Shown one piece after another: positions 18,197-27,229 of a stretch of 64,000 nt of DNA. A program made the position numbers and the translations under genes. Source of the DNA: Aquimarina atlantica (GTDB lineage Bacteria; Bacteroidota; Bacteroidia; Flavobacteriales; Flavobacteriaceae); the NCBI RefSeq assembly GCF_000626715.1, contig NZ_AQRA01000002.1:434001-498000 (forward strand), read 5' to 3'. The notes beneath the pieces were generated by a model. That model worked only from the letters and a program-made list of their open reading frames with translations. It was not told the DNA's origin and did no database searches. How positions within the stretch are numbered: the stretch's first letter is position 1; each line of letters opens with the position of its first letter.

Positions 18197-19531
18197 ATGA
18201 AATATATATATCTTATACTTTTTTTGTTAACGCTAGCAATAACTACTATTTCATGCGAGGCAGAAGATGGCACAAATGGAGTAGATGGCGCCAATGGGCG
18301 TAATGCAGGATTAGAGTTTTTGGTATTTGCAGGGGATATTACAGATGAAGATGCTGCGCAAATAATCTCAGAAAACTTTGGAAAAACTACAGTTGCTATT
18401 TTAGTAACAAATACCATAAATTTAACAACATTAGAGTTACCCGAAATAGCTACAATGACTAAGGTGATACTAACTAATAATAAAAAACTACAGCGTATTG
18501 TCTTACCAAATCTAGAACATGTTTCAAATAAAATTGTTATAGAATCTAATCCTTCTTTGACTACAGTCGACTTAGAAAATTTGATTAGCGCAGGAAATAT
18601 CTATTTTGAAAATAATAAAGCATTGACCTCAATCAATATAAGTAAACTAGACAGAGCACAAAATTTTATTTTTGATCAAAATCCTTTATTACAAAGTATT
18701 AATTTACCCAAGCTTATCAAAATAACAGACGAATTTAAAATATTAAATCATGAGAATTTATCGACTCTTGATGCAAGTGCTCTAATAATTACAAACGAAA
18801 TTTTTGTTAGAGAAAATGTAAATCTACTTACTATTGATTTCTCTAGTCTAACAAATACAGGTAAAATATCAATATCTCAAAACCCAATATTAGAAACTGT
18901 CAATTTATCGCAACTTACAAGAAATACTGATGCTATAAATCTTAATATTAATCCCAAATTAACAACAATAGCTCTGCCTAATTTATCCTATTCTGAGAGT
19001 TTAGGTATTGCTAACAATGCAGATCTACAAACTGTTTCTTGTGCTGCTTTGATCAAATTAAACGGAGAACTAACAATTTCTAACAATCCTAACTTAGCAT
19101 CATTACATTTTCCTAGAATTACCTCAATTGGTTCTGAAACCAGAAGATCACCCATTAATATTAGAGGAAATAACATGATAAAAAACATAGATTTTTCAAG
19201 TCTAGAAACTTTTTTTGCCAATATTGTTACTATTGAATCTGATGTTTTAGAAATGGTAAACCTTAATAGTCTCACTACTTTTTCTGACTTACGTATTGAG
19301 TCTGATGCTACATTAAACTCAATGAAAATTTCTTCGGTTCTGGATTTTACAAACCTACAACTACCCAAAACACCTACAGAAGATATTGACACTCTATTTA
19401 CAAGGCTAGTAAATATTACGCCTGCAATTACCGGAAAAAGAATTTCGGTGGGAGGAACTGCATCTACACAAGCACTTATAGATGCTGAAACATTAAGAAC
19501 CAATGGAAATACAGTTGTTATCAGACCTTAG
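18197..19531 (+). CDS. LRR-like lipoprotein 3 of 3
   Basis: 444 residues. The lipoprotein Cys is at 20 (TTISCE), followed by a shortened collagen-like linker (GTNGVDGANG), FAGDITDEDAAQII and solenoid repeats such as LTTVDLENLISA and LTSINISKLDRA. It closes with LVNITPAITG and LRTNGNTVVI. It is the most diverged copy, especially in the middle. The gap to copy 2 is only 43 bases, so co-transcription is likely. No terminator is evident after it, and the downstream 640 bp looks decayed. Confidence 0.85.
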   Translation: MKYIYLILFLLTLAITTISCEAEDGTNGVDGANGRNAGLEFLVFAGDITDEDAAQIISENFGKTTVAILVTNTINLTTLELPEIATMTKVILTNNKKLQRIVLPNLEHVSNKIVIESNPSLTTVDLENLISAGNIYFENNKALTSINISKLDRAQNFIFDQNPLLQSINLPKLIKITDEFKILNHENLSTLDASALIITNEIFVRENVNLLTIDFSSLTNTGKISISQNPILETVNLSQLTRNTDAINLNINPKLTTIALPNLSYSESLGIANNADLQTVSCAALIKLNGELTISNNPNLASLHFPRITSIGSETRRSPINIRGNNMIKNIDFSSLETFFANIVTIESDVLEMVNLNSLTTFSDLRIESDATLNSMKISSVLDFTNLQLPKTPTEDIDTLFTRLVNITPAITGKRISVGGTASTQALIDAETLRTNGNTVVIRP

Positions 19532-20171
19532 CTTTATGAGGTAAAAAACATAGGTCAAAAATTTAAGACCAGGAATATGTATAAATCTAAATACAATTTC
19601 AAAACCAAAATTTAAAACCATATAAATATAGTTAAAGAATATATTGTATAAGACATGAATTAAATTGCTTATCAGAAACCGATCGTTAAAGTGATTATGG
19701 TAATTGAAACGACACGATGCACAAGTGAGTATCTTTTTTTCTTTTTCTAAAAAATCACAGAACTTATCTATGAAGATATAGGTAAGTACATTAAAATATC
19801 ATATTGGATTACAGAGATCAAAGAAACAGCAGAAGAGCTGAAAAAAAGTTTAAAAACCTATAAATAAAGCTATTGAAGCTTTAACAGTTTTTCTTGCTGT
19901 TCTTATTGATTTTTATTCAGAAATCAAAAATAATCAATGAGTTTGAGGCTCATTGATAATAACAAAATATTAATTAACAGAAATTTATCCTGAAAATACC
20001 AGATACCGGAGATTTGGTAGTGATCATGACTAAAATATACTGAATAATTAAACATGTTTTTAGAACATGATAATTTATTAGTAATAAAAATAAAAAAGGC
20101 GGTAAAGCCATAAAATAGTTTCTCTTATTTTTTTTAGTTTAGTCGAACACAACTCTAAAACCTGCTTTATT
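19532..20171. other. 640-bp non-coding, partly decayed region
   Basis: There is no intact ORF. A broken coding-like stretch lies at 19751-19940. A 9-bp hairpin (19933-19957, ATCAATGAG arms) and a small one around 20053-20068 are present. Nothing else is recognisable. Confidence 0.5.
19751..19940 (+). pseudogene. Possible decayed small gene, frameshifted
   Basis: Translating from 19751 gives KITELIYEDIGKY, WITEIKETAEELKKSLK and then a stop. Shifting frame near 19845-19860 continues as INKAIEALTVFLAVLIDFY and stops at 19940. Both halves have amphipathic, coding-like composition and join smoothly, but there is no start codon. It could be the remnant of a helical protein or a transposase end. 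I cannot exclude chance. Confidence 0.25.
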
Positions 20172-20564
20172 ATGAAAAAGCTTCTTCTATGTTTTTTCGT
20201 CATTACTTTTTGCAATGCTTGCACTAAAAAAAAGAAATCACCATTGGTTGGTAAATGGAAACTAACACACGTGCTGGTAGATCCAGGAAATGGAAAAGGA
20301 GCCTTCCAAAAAGTGAACCAGAAAAAAGTTATTGAGTTCTTTGATGATGGCACCTTAAAAACAAACGTATCGTATTGCCCATTAGATGATGATAAAACTA
20401 TTGGAATGTCTGGAACCTATAATATGAATCATACGTTGCTTATCATGCCTTGTACATCTTCAGGTTCTAAAATAAATTTTGAAATAAATGAATCTATACT
20501 AATCATCGATTACCCAACCCAATGTATGGAGCCTTGTAAAGAAAAATATACTAAAATTGATTGA
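20172..20564 (+). CDS. Lipocalin-like lipoprotein
   Basis: 130 residues. A lipoprotein signal ends NACTKK (Cys17). The mature part follows the short flavobacterial lipocalin-like pattern: LVGKWKLTHV near the start, then EFFDDGTL, a GTY turn and a hydrophobic strand ending near the C-terminus. Cys residues in SYCPL, MPCTS, TQCMEPC suggest disulfides. These proteins are thought to bind small hydrophobic ligands, but the ligand here is unknown. It stands alone upstream of the AraC regulator at 20767. Confidence 0.75.
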   Translation: MKKLLLCFFVITFCNACTKKKKSPLVGKWKLTHVLVDPGNGKGAFQKVNQKKVIEFFDDGTLKTNVSYCPLDDDKTIGMSGTYNMNHTLLIMPCTSSGSKINFEINESILIIDYPTQCMEPCKEKYTKID

Positions 20565-20594
20565 TAGCTTTCTTGTTTTAAACAACCGAATTAA

Positions 20595-20726
20595 ATCTAC
20601 AGTTTGCATAAAATCTTATCATTGTCAGGAAAAAGTCTCTCGATTTATTATATAGAAATGAATGAAGAATTTCTCGTAATTGATAAAAACCGTATTTCTT
20701 TTGTTGACTTTGATATCAGTATTTAA
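20595..20726 (+). pseudogene. Possible gene remnant upstream of the regulator
   Basis: A 43-codon open stretch reads ILSLSGKSLSIYYIEMNEEF and then LVIDKNRISFVDFDISI before a stop at 20724. The alternating hydrophobic pattern resembles beta strands like those of the lipocalin-like gene just upstream. The only ATG (20658) would give 22 residues. It is either a fragment of a second copy or chance. Confidence 0.2.
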
Positions 20727-20766
20727 ATACTTTTGATTCTTAATTTGAAATTCTAAATGATATGGT

Positions 20767-22491
20767 ATGTATTTAAAACTGCTTAGGAACATTTTCATTC
20801 TTTCTGTTTCATTTATTGGGTATGGGCAATCTTTTCGTGTCCCCGACTCCTTGATGCAAAAAACATATAAACAGCTTAGTGAAAACTTTCATGCAAGTTT
20901 AGATAGTAATATACCAGCAGCAAGGTTATATGCCCAGGCTTATTTTAACAAAGGGAAAAATAGCAAAGACAGTAGCCGTATAGCTTGGTCTTATGTCTAT
21001 AAAAGTCTATTGTATAATGATTCGAAAAACAGAAAAATAGAAGCTTTAGACAGTGCTGTTTTTTTTGGAAAAAATATAGTTAAAAAGAATCATCCAGAGG
21101 TTTTCTACAATAAAAGAGCGATTGCATATGGGGAGTTTGGTGATCTTAATAGCAGCCTTAAAGATTACTTAACGGCATTAGATTACGCTAGAAAAAATAA
21201 TAATATACCATTTATATACCTTCTAAAACATAATATTGCAAATCTAAAAAGGAAACTAGGAAAATATAATGAGGCCAAAAAACTATACAACGAATGTATA
21301 GTTTATGAAAAAAGTATCAAAAACAAAACAAAACGAGATACTATTTCTTATCTATTAACGCTAACAGAACTCGTCTCTGTATACAGGTTAAATAATCAAA
21401 TAGATTCTGCAAAAATTTTAAACGAAGAAGGAGTTAAATTATCTAAAGGCAAACCCGTTGAATTCCTATTCGATCTAAATGATGGTATTCTAGAGTATTA
21501 CGACCAGGAATATAGTATGGTTATCAAGAAAATTAAGCCAATATTACCTAAAATTATTAATCCGGAAAGAGGATATGAAAGTACTACAGATTTAATTAAC
21601 GCATATCTATATTTAGGAAATTCTAATAAAAGCTTAGGTAAAATCTCAGAGTCTATTACTTATTTTAAGAAAATAGACTCTATTTCTAACACTTTAAATC
21701 ATTTTTTACCCGAAAGTAGAGCTGCCTATATAGAGTTGGTTGATTATTACAAATCTATTGGTGACCATACCAATCAATTACTGTATATAAATAAATTACT
21801 AAAGGCAGATAGTGTTTTAATAAAAGATTATTGGATCATTAATGATAAACTTTTAAGAGAGTTTGACACCAAAGAACTTCTTGAACAAAAACAGAAAATT
21901 ATAGCTTCATTAGAAAAAGAAAACAATAAGATATCCTCTCAAAATATTATCATATCCATCCTTCTGTTATTAAGTATAATCGGTATTGGTTACTATTATT
22001 ATCGACAACAACTCTATAAAAAGAGATTTTTAAAACTCTTACATCAAATCTCTGATCAAAACCAAAAAAAAGATCAATCTACTAATGATCCTACTCCTTC
22101 ATCAATTAACAAAGAAACCATAGATAAGCTGCTTGATAAGCTTCAGCAATTTGAAGAAAAAAAAGAGTTTTTAAAACCTCTAACCTCAAAAGATCTTGCC
22201 AAAAGTTTTGGGTCAAATTCTAGTTATCTCTCTAAAGTGGTTAACACTTTTAAAGAAAAAAGTTTTAGTAATTATATCAATGATTTACGAATCGATTTTG
22301 TAATCGATAAATTAAACGGGGATTCGATATTTAGAAGATATACAGTGCAGGCCATTGCGCAAGAAATTGGCTTTAATAATTCTGAAGCATTTTCTAAAGC
22401 ATTCTATAAAAAGACTGGGATTTATCCTTCCTATTTTATTAAAGAGCTAGAAAAGCAAAAAAATGGTAAAACTAATCAGCCTTCTCGTTGA
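20767..22491 (+). CDS. TPR-TM-AraC regulator, second copy of this architecture
   Basis: 574 residues. A signal-like N-terminus (1-20, ending GYGQ) leads into TPR-type helices (about 30-370), one transmembrane segment near residues 393-413, and a C-terminal AraC double helix-turn-helix (about 460-565). The HTH part includes DLAKSFGSNSSYLSKVVN and IAQEIGFNNSEAFSKAFY. Like 13172..14827 it should sense outside and bind DNA inside. Sequence similarity between the two is limited mainly to the HTH and layout, so they are not recent duplicates. Confidence 0.9.
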   Translation: MYLKLLRNIFILSVSFIGYGQSFRVPDSLMQKTYKQLSENFHASLDSNIPAARLYAQAYFNKGKNSKDSSRIAWSYVYKSLLYNDSKNRKIEALDSAVFFGKNIVKKNHPEVFYNKRAIAYGEFGDLNSSLKDYLTALDYARKNNNIPFIYLLKHNIANLKRKLGKYNEAKKLYNECIVYEKSIKNKTKRDTISYLLTLTELVSVYRLNNQIDSAKILNEEGVKLSKGKPVEFLFDLNDGILEYYDQEYSMVIKKIKPILPKIINPERGYESTTDLINAYLYLGNSNKSLGKISESITYFKKIDSISNTLNHFLPESRAAYIELVDYYKSIGDHTNQLLYINKLLKADSVLIKDYWIINDKLLREFDTKELLEQKQKIIASLEKENNKISSQNIIISILLLLSIIGIGYYYYRQQLYKKRFLKLLHQISDQNQKKDQSTNDPTPSSINKETIDKLLDKLQQFEEKKEFLKPLTSKDLAKSFGSNSSYLSKVVNTFKEKSFSNYINDLRIDFVIDKLNGDSIFRRYTVQAIAQEIGFNNSEAFSKAFYKKTGIYPSYFIKELEKQKNGKTNQPSR

Positions 22492-22559
22492 TATTTTTAT
22501 ACCTCTATAGAATATTTTCTATACTTCTTTCGTTGAATACAAAAACTCTCTTTTATATT

Positions 22560-22943
22560 ATGCAACGAATGAAAATCACAGCTGGTCACCAGCAAGCTAT
22601 GCCATATATAGTAGTCGAAAAAGCTGAAGATTTTATTGATTTCATTCGAAAAATCTTTCAGGCACAAGAAATGATACGAAGCCTCGATGTTGATAATAGA
22701 ATACAACATTCAGAAATTAGAATCGGTGATACTACTATTCTTCTTACCGAAGCTTCAAAACATAATCCTGCACATCCCGGTTGTATGTATGTCTATGTAA
22801 AAGATACTGATCAAACGTATTATGAAGCAATAGATGCAGGAGCCAAATCCTTGATGAAACCTATGGAAGAAGATTACGGAGCCAGAGGAGCCGGTTTTCG
22901 AGATCCATTTGGTAACACCTGGTGGATTGCTACATTAAATTAA
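22560..22943 (+). CDS. VOC-superfamily protein (glyoxalase/PhnB-like)
   Basis: 127 residues from the ATG at 22560. The longer frame from 22488 adds 24 hydrophobic residues and overlaps the previous stop, which is not typical. It reads AMPYIVVEKAEDFIDFIRKIF at the start and ends DPFGNTWWIAT, the classic last strand of a VOC domain with HSEIRIGDT and YVKDTDQTY in between. Members include glyoxalase I-like enzymes and antibiotic-binding proteins. The PhnB-like branch has no agreed function. It is probably cytoplasmic, and it converges with the peroxidase gene 27 bases on. Confidence 0.85.
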   Translation: MQRMKITAGHQQAMPYIVVEKAEDFIDFIRKIFQAQEMIRSLDVDNRIQHSEIRIGDTTILLTEASKHNPAHPGCMYVYVKDTDQTYYEAIDAGAKSLMKPMEEDYGARGAGFRDPFGNTWWIATLN

Positions 22944-22970
22944 GTTTGATCAAAAACAATTACGCTATAT

Positions 22971-24314
22971 TTAGTTACATCCTAAATCTTGTTGAGATTG
23001 TACATCATTAACCGGAAAGCATAAACCTGATTTCAAAGTTTCGGGTACATATCGATTAAGATCTGTATCCCGTAAACTGATTTCAATAAAAGCTGTAAGG
23101 TTATCTATTTCCTGATCTGTCAAATCAATAGTTCCAAATTGAGCTGCCAGATTTTCGGTAGTTACTTCGGTAGATTGAGGAACTCCCTTATTTTTATAAA
23201 CGATAACATCTCTTACCGATGTAAATGTACCTCCATGTCCATAAAAACCATTATCGGTTAGATTATAAAGAGTTGGTGTTTTAAATTTATAATTATCATC
23301 TGGGTTTTTAGTAAAACCTCCTCTTCCTTTCTTTACATTTTCAAAACCTGCACTATCTAACACCAATGCTTTATCAGAATTATCAAAATCTCCCATTCCA
23401 AAAGCATGAAAACTTTTATCATTTAGTGCTGGTCCAGTATGACATTGGTAACATTTTCCGTTTCCAAAAAATGCAATTGCCCCTTTCTTTTCTTCCTCAC
23501 TCATAGCATCATAATCTCCTTTTAGCCATTCTTGCCAAGGCGATTTATTGGCAAGTAATGTTCTTTCATAAGCAGCCATAGCAAGTCCTGCATTCTTGGT
23601 AGTATACCGCTCACTTTCTATAATATCACCAAAAGCTTTATCAAACATTTCTTTATATCCCAGTGTATTTACAAAATCCTCATCAATTAGTAATCTATGA
23701 ACCCCCTGACCTTTTATCGCCTGGACTTCTATACCTTGAAATCCTAGAAAATTCTCTTGAATATTTGTCCAATTACTTTCTGTTCCTGCATTAGTTCCTG
23801 TACCTCCAAACTGCCCATTCCATAACATTACATCCTGGTATGCTACATTTAAAAGAGTAGGAGAGCGAAGTGGCTGGATGTCTACAGAATCCACAGGAAC
23901 ATTGGTATTTATTACTCTACCGTTACCATTGGTTCCAAAACCTACACCGCATTCTCCAATACCTTGCCTTAATCCAGAACTAAATCCTGCAGCAACTTGA
24001 TGACATGAGGCGCAAGAATAAGTAGCTTTCATCTCATCTATTTTGGGGTTTTTGCCAAGAGCTGTTTCATGTAATAATAACTTTCCTAGCTCAACTTTTT
24101 CTTTGGTAATTGGATTTAGAGGATCTTGAGGTATCTTAAGATATTCATCGCTTTGCGGTAAGATAAAATAAGCAAGACCTTTATCTTCAGAAATGTCGGT
24201 TAAAAGAGTTTTTAAGTCTTTATCTAAACCTGATGCTATAGGCACATAGTCATCATCATTAGAACAAGAAAATAAAAGTAGTGTAATAAGTATAAGAGTA
24301 GTTATTTTTCCCAT
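22971..24314 (-). CDS. Di-heme cytochrome c peroxidase family lipoprotein (MauG-like)
   Basis: 447 residues. The lipoprotein signal ends LFSCSND (Cys17). Two c-type heme sites are visible: Cys101-Ala-Ser-Cys104-His105 and Cys288-Tyr-Gln-Cys291-His292. A C-terminal FKTPTLYNLTDNGFYGHGG segment supplies the usual loop near the high-spin heme. Family members reduce hydrogen peroxide or oxidise protein side chains in the periplasm. It is longer than the MbnH-like enzyme at 34844 and has no partner gene beside it, so a peroxidase role is the default reading. Confidence 0.9.
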   Translation of the reverse strand: MGKITTLILITLLLFSCSNDDDYVPIASGLDKDLKTLLTDISEDKGLAYFILPQSDEYLKIPQDPLNPITKEKVELGKLLLHETALGKNPKIDEMKATYSCASCHQVAAGFSSGLRQGIGECGVGFGTNGNGRVINTNVPVDSVDIQPLRSPTLLNVAYQDVMLWNGQFGGTGTNAGTESNWTNIQENFLGFQGIEVQAIKGQGVHRLLIDEDFVNTLGYKEMFDKAFGDIIESERYTTKNAGLAMAAYERTLLANKSPWQEWLKGDYDAMSEEEKKGAIAFFGNGKCYQCHTGPALNDKSFHAFGMGDFDNSDKALVLDSAGFENVKKGRGGFTKNPDDNYKFKTPTLYNLTDNGFYGHGGTFTSVRDVIVYKNKGVPQSTEVTTENLAAQFGTIDLTDQEIDNLTAFIEISLRDTDLNRYVPETLKSGLCFPVNDVQSQQDLGCN

Positions 24315-24434
24315 AGATTTCCCTTTAGATAAGTATTAAAATTCGTTGTTTTCTGGCGCGAATGTAACAAAAACTAACACAATACAAAAGGGGAAATTAC
24401 CCCTAAAAAACTTTAATTTTTATGTTTAGAAAAA

Positions 24435-25706
24435 TCACTCTGCTTTTGAAAAGATATTCATAACAACCAGCGTTACCAATGCTGGCAATAACCAAGCCAA
24501 ACTATACACTCCTAAAGGAAGAGTTTTTAAAATCGGAGCAACATGATCCTGCATTCCTATAGACCCTAAAAAATCAGGAATACTAAATAAAATAGTTACG
24601 ACAACTACAGTTCTAAATACTAATGAAGAAGTAAATCTATTAGGTAAAACATTTAACAGAATCAAAATAATAGTCAAAGGGTAAATAAACATAAGAGCTG
24701 GTATTGCTACATCAATGATATAATGTACATCAAACTGCCCCATTAATACACCTAGAATACTAGCTACAATTGCGGTAATAAGATATGCTCTTTGAGATCC
24801 ATTACAAATTCCTTTTATAAAATCTGCAGTACCAGTTACAATACCTACAGCTGTAGTAAAACAAGCTAATCCAACCAGAATACTTAAAAAAACTTTACCT
24901 ATACTGCCTAATGTTTTTAAACTCATTCCAGATAATAAATCTGTTCGGGAAATCGTAGTGTCAAAATCAGCACCAAATAATGCACCACTATAAATCATAC
25001 CAGCATAAATAACGAAAAGACCTATTCCTGCCAAAACACCAGATCCAATAATCAGTTTTCGATTTCTATCAAAATTATTTTCTCCTTTAATTTTTAGAGA
25101 TACAATAATAACTCCACCTACAACAACAGCTCCTATTGCATCAAATGTTTGATAGCCTTCTAGTAACCCTTTAATAAAAGGAGTTTTAAATTCTGAAGGA
25201 TTAATCGCTGGAGTTTGCATTGAAAAAATACTAATACATATAATACTAAGTACAACAATAAATATAATAGGAGAAAGAAATTTGCCTAATAAGCTAAGAA
25301 TTTTAGATCGATTAAGTACAAAAAGTAACACTAATACAAAATAAATAGTACTGGTCAACCAAGCATTTGTGCCAAAAAAGGGTTCAATCGCCATTTCATG
25401 AGTAACAGATGCAGTTCTTGGAGAAGGCAATGTGATAGAAATCAAATACACCAATATACAATAAACAAGACTAAATGTGGGAGATACTTTTTTTGCAAAA
25501 TCAAGCATAGTTCCTTGTAAGCGGGCGTGCGCAAAAATTCCTAATAAAGGAATAACCACTGCCGAAATAGCAAATCCCATAATAACCAGAAACCATGCAT
25601 CACCTGCTTTATATCCCAAAAGTGGAGGAAGCATTAGGTTTCCTGCACCAAAAAACATTGAAAATAATGCAAATCCTGCAACAAAAGTTTCTTTATTAAA
25701 TCTCAT
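24435..25706 (-). CDS. brnQ: Branched-chain amino acid:cation symporter, LIVCS family
   Basis: 423 residues with about twelve hydrophobic helices. The N-terminus has the family signature ALFSMFFGAGNLMLPP. It should import leucine, isoleucine and valine across the inner membrane with Na+ or H+. It lies upstream of the di-heme peroxidase gene on the same strand, 120 bases apart. There is no sign of a shared operon logic. Confidence 0.93.
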   Translation of the reverse strand: MRFNKETFVAGFALFSMFFGAGNLMLPPLLGYKAGDAWFLVIMGFAISAVVIPLLGIFAHARLQGTMLDFAKKVSPTFSLVYCILVYLISITLPSPRTASVTHEMAIEPFFGTNAWLTSTIYFVLVLLFVLNRSKILSLLGKFLSPIIFIVVLSIICISIFSMQTPAINPSEFKTPFIKGLLEGYQTFDAIGAVVVGGVIIVSLKIKGENNFDRNRKLIIGSGVLAGIGLFVIYAGMIYSGALFGADFDTTISRTDLLSGMSLKTLGSIGKVFLSILVGLACFTTAVGIVTGTADFIKGICNGSQRAYLITAIVASILGVLMGQFDVHYIIDVAIPALMFIYPLTIILILLNVLPNRFTSSLVFRTVVVVTILFSIPDFLGSIGMQDHVAPILKTLPLGVYSLAWLLPALVTLVVMNIFSKAE

Positions 25707-25925
25707 TTGGTTAGGTATTTATGTCCCATTAATAAGCAATAATAATGAAACCATAATAAGCATACAAAATAATCGTAATAGTATTTGTAAATAGAACAGC
25801 AATAACAAGTTAAAAATTAATATATAACTACACCTAAATACTTAGCGCATTTATAAAAAAATATTCATTTACACTTCAAAAGAGTATTGTTTCTAGTTTC
25901 TTTGTTATTTAAACTAAAAAGTAAA

Positions 25926-26705
25926 ATGATAATACCATATAAAGGGATCGAAGTAAATTATAACACTTCAGGAAAAGGCACTCCTATAGTTTTTCTGCAT
26001 GGATTTTTAGAAAATTCAACTATGTGGGAAGAAACCATCGACCATTTATCAAGTACGTATCATTGCATTTCTATCGATCTTTTAGGTCACGGTCACACCG
26101 AGTGTATGGGATATATACATACTATGGAGGATATGGCACAAGCAGTCAAGATTGTTTTAGATAACTTAAACATCTCTATCGCTTCTTTCGTAGGTCATTC
26201 TATGGGTGGCTATGTTGCTCTTGCTTGTATAGATCTTTTTCCAGATACAGTTTCGGGATTGGTGCTAGTAAATTCTACTTCGTTTCCTGATAGCCTAGAG
26301 AGAAAACAAAATCGTAGTAGAGCTATTAAGATAGTTAAGAATAATCCCAACGCATACACTAGCATGGCAATTGCTAATCTTTTTGCTGAAGAAAATCGAT
26401 TGCGATTTGCAGATAGAATAAATATAATTAAAGATCAAGCTTCAAAGATTTCTTTGCAAGGAATTATTTCTGGTTTAGAAGGAATGAAAGTAAGAAAAGA
26501 TCATACATCTCTTCTATCTGGTTTTAATAAACCAAAAATCATCTTTGCCGGAACCAAAGATCCTATTTTACGATATGATCAAAGTATTAAAGAATCGAAA
26601 CAATGTAAGATCAATCTTGTTAGTTTTGATGGAGGGCATATGTCGTATTTAGAGAATAAAGATGAATATCTTGCAGAACTTTATCGCTTTCTAAGTTCTT
26701 TTTAA
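25926..26705 (+). CDS. Alpha/beta-fold hydrolase
   Basis: 259 residues from the ATG at 25926. The upstream in-frame start at 25887 would add 13 residues not typical of the fold. The oxyanion-hole motif FLHGFLEN is followed by the nucleophile elbow GHSMGG (Ser92), a likely acid Asp in GTKDPIL and the catalytic His in GGHMSYLE. This is the complete serine-hydrolase triad. It is cytoplasmic and resembles MenH/pimeloyl-carrier esterase-type proteins, but the substrate cannot be assigned. It is followed by overlapping hairpins at 26780-26849. Confidence 0.88.
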   Translation: MIIPYKGIEVNYNTSGKGTPIVFLHGFLENSTMWEETIDHLSSTYHCISIDLLGHGHTECMGYIHTMEDMAQAVKIVLDNLNISIASFVGHSMGGYVALACIDLFPDTVSGLVLVNSTSFPDSLERKQNRSRAIKIVKNNPNAYTSMAIANLFAEENRLRFADRINIIKDQASKISLQGIISGLEGMKVRKDHTSLLSGFNKPKIIFAGTKDPILRYDQSIKESKQCKINLVSFDGGHMSYLENKDEYLAELYRFLSSF

Positions 26706-26779
26706 TACAAATCTTAGAAGATAATAAATCTATTTTTGATTTCTCTAAAAGATAGGTGATTTCATATATTTCTTAGACG

Positions 26780-26849
26780 AAATACTTCTTTTTGGGTCAA
26801 AAAACACCATAAAAGAAGTATTTTATCTAAAAATCAATGATTTATGGTG
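26780..26849 (+). promoter_or_regulatory. Two overlapping, mutually exclusive hairpins; the second is terminator-like
   Basis: Hairpin A pairs 26780-26792 with 26811-26823, a perfect 13-bp stem. Hairpin B pairs 26805-26813 with 26841-26849 (CACCATAAA arms) and, after one A, runs into six T. The arms share bases 26811-26813 and B's left arm lies in A's loop, so both cannot form together. It lies between the hydrolase gene and the zinc-ribbon gene, so it may be a terminator for the first or an attenuator for the second. Confidence 0.5.
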
Positions 26850-26952
26850 ATTTTTTCTTACAAAAATGTGGATAATAATAAAAAAAATATTATTATTGTA
26901 TTGATAATGAACCCATAACCCTTTTCCATGAATTTCTAACCCCTTAAGAATA

Positions 26953-27222
26953 ATGAAAAAAACTACCCCAACCTCCGCATTTTCTTTTTCAAAAATTTAC
27001 TGTTCTTTATTTGGCCATGACTATCTTCTTTCTAAACATGTTACTCATCACATTAAAGAATATACCTGTTCACATTGTGGTGAACAAGCCACTACTAATA
27101 GTAGAGGACGATTAGAAGCAATGACGCCTAAGTTAAAAGAAATCAACAATGCTTTAGCTTCTGTACATGCTAAGAAACAGGCAAGAACTAATCGTGATAC
27201 TCCATTTCAGGCAGCTTCATAA
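26953..27222 (+). CDS. Small zinc-ribbon-like protein
   Basis: 89 residues. It has a CSLFGHDY segment and a CSHCG knuckle (YTCSHCGEQATTN), the pattern of a single small zinc ribbon, then a charged helical tail (LKEINNALASVHAKKQ). Similar short proteins recur in Flavobacteriaceae; the N-terminal CxxFGH part recalls DUF1660. No signal peptide is present. It could bind nucleic acid or protein, but the function is unknown. It converges with thiL, with only 7 bases between stops. Confidence 0.7.
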   Translation: MKKTTPTSAFSFSKIYCSLFGHDYLLSKHVTHHIKEYTCSHCGEQATTNSRGRLEAMTPKLKEINNALASVHAKKQARTNRDTPFQAAS

Positions 27223-27229
27223 TTATTAA

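Noticed and set aside
26953..27222. Prophage or phage-derived zinc-ribbon gene
   Set aside because: The DUF1660-like resemblance is slight and no phage structural or integrase genes are nearby.
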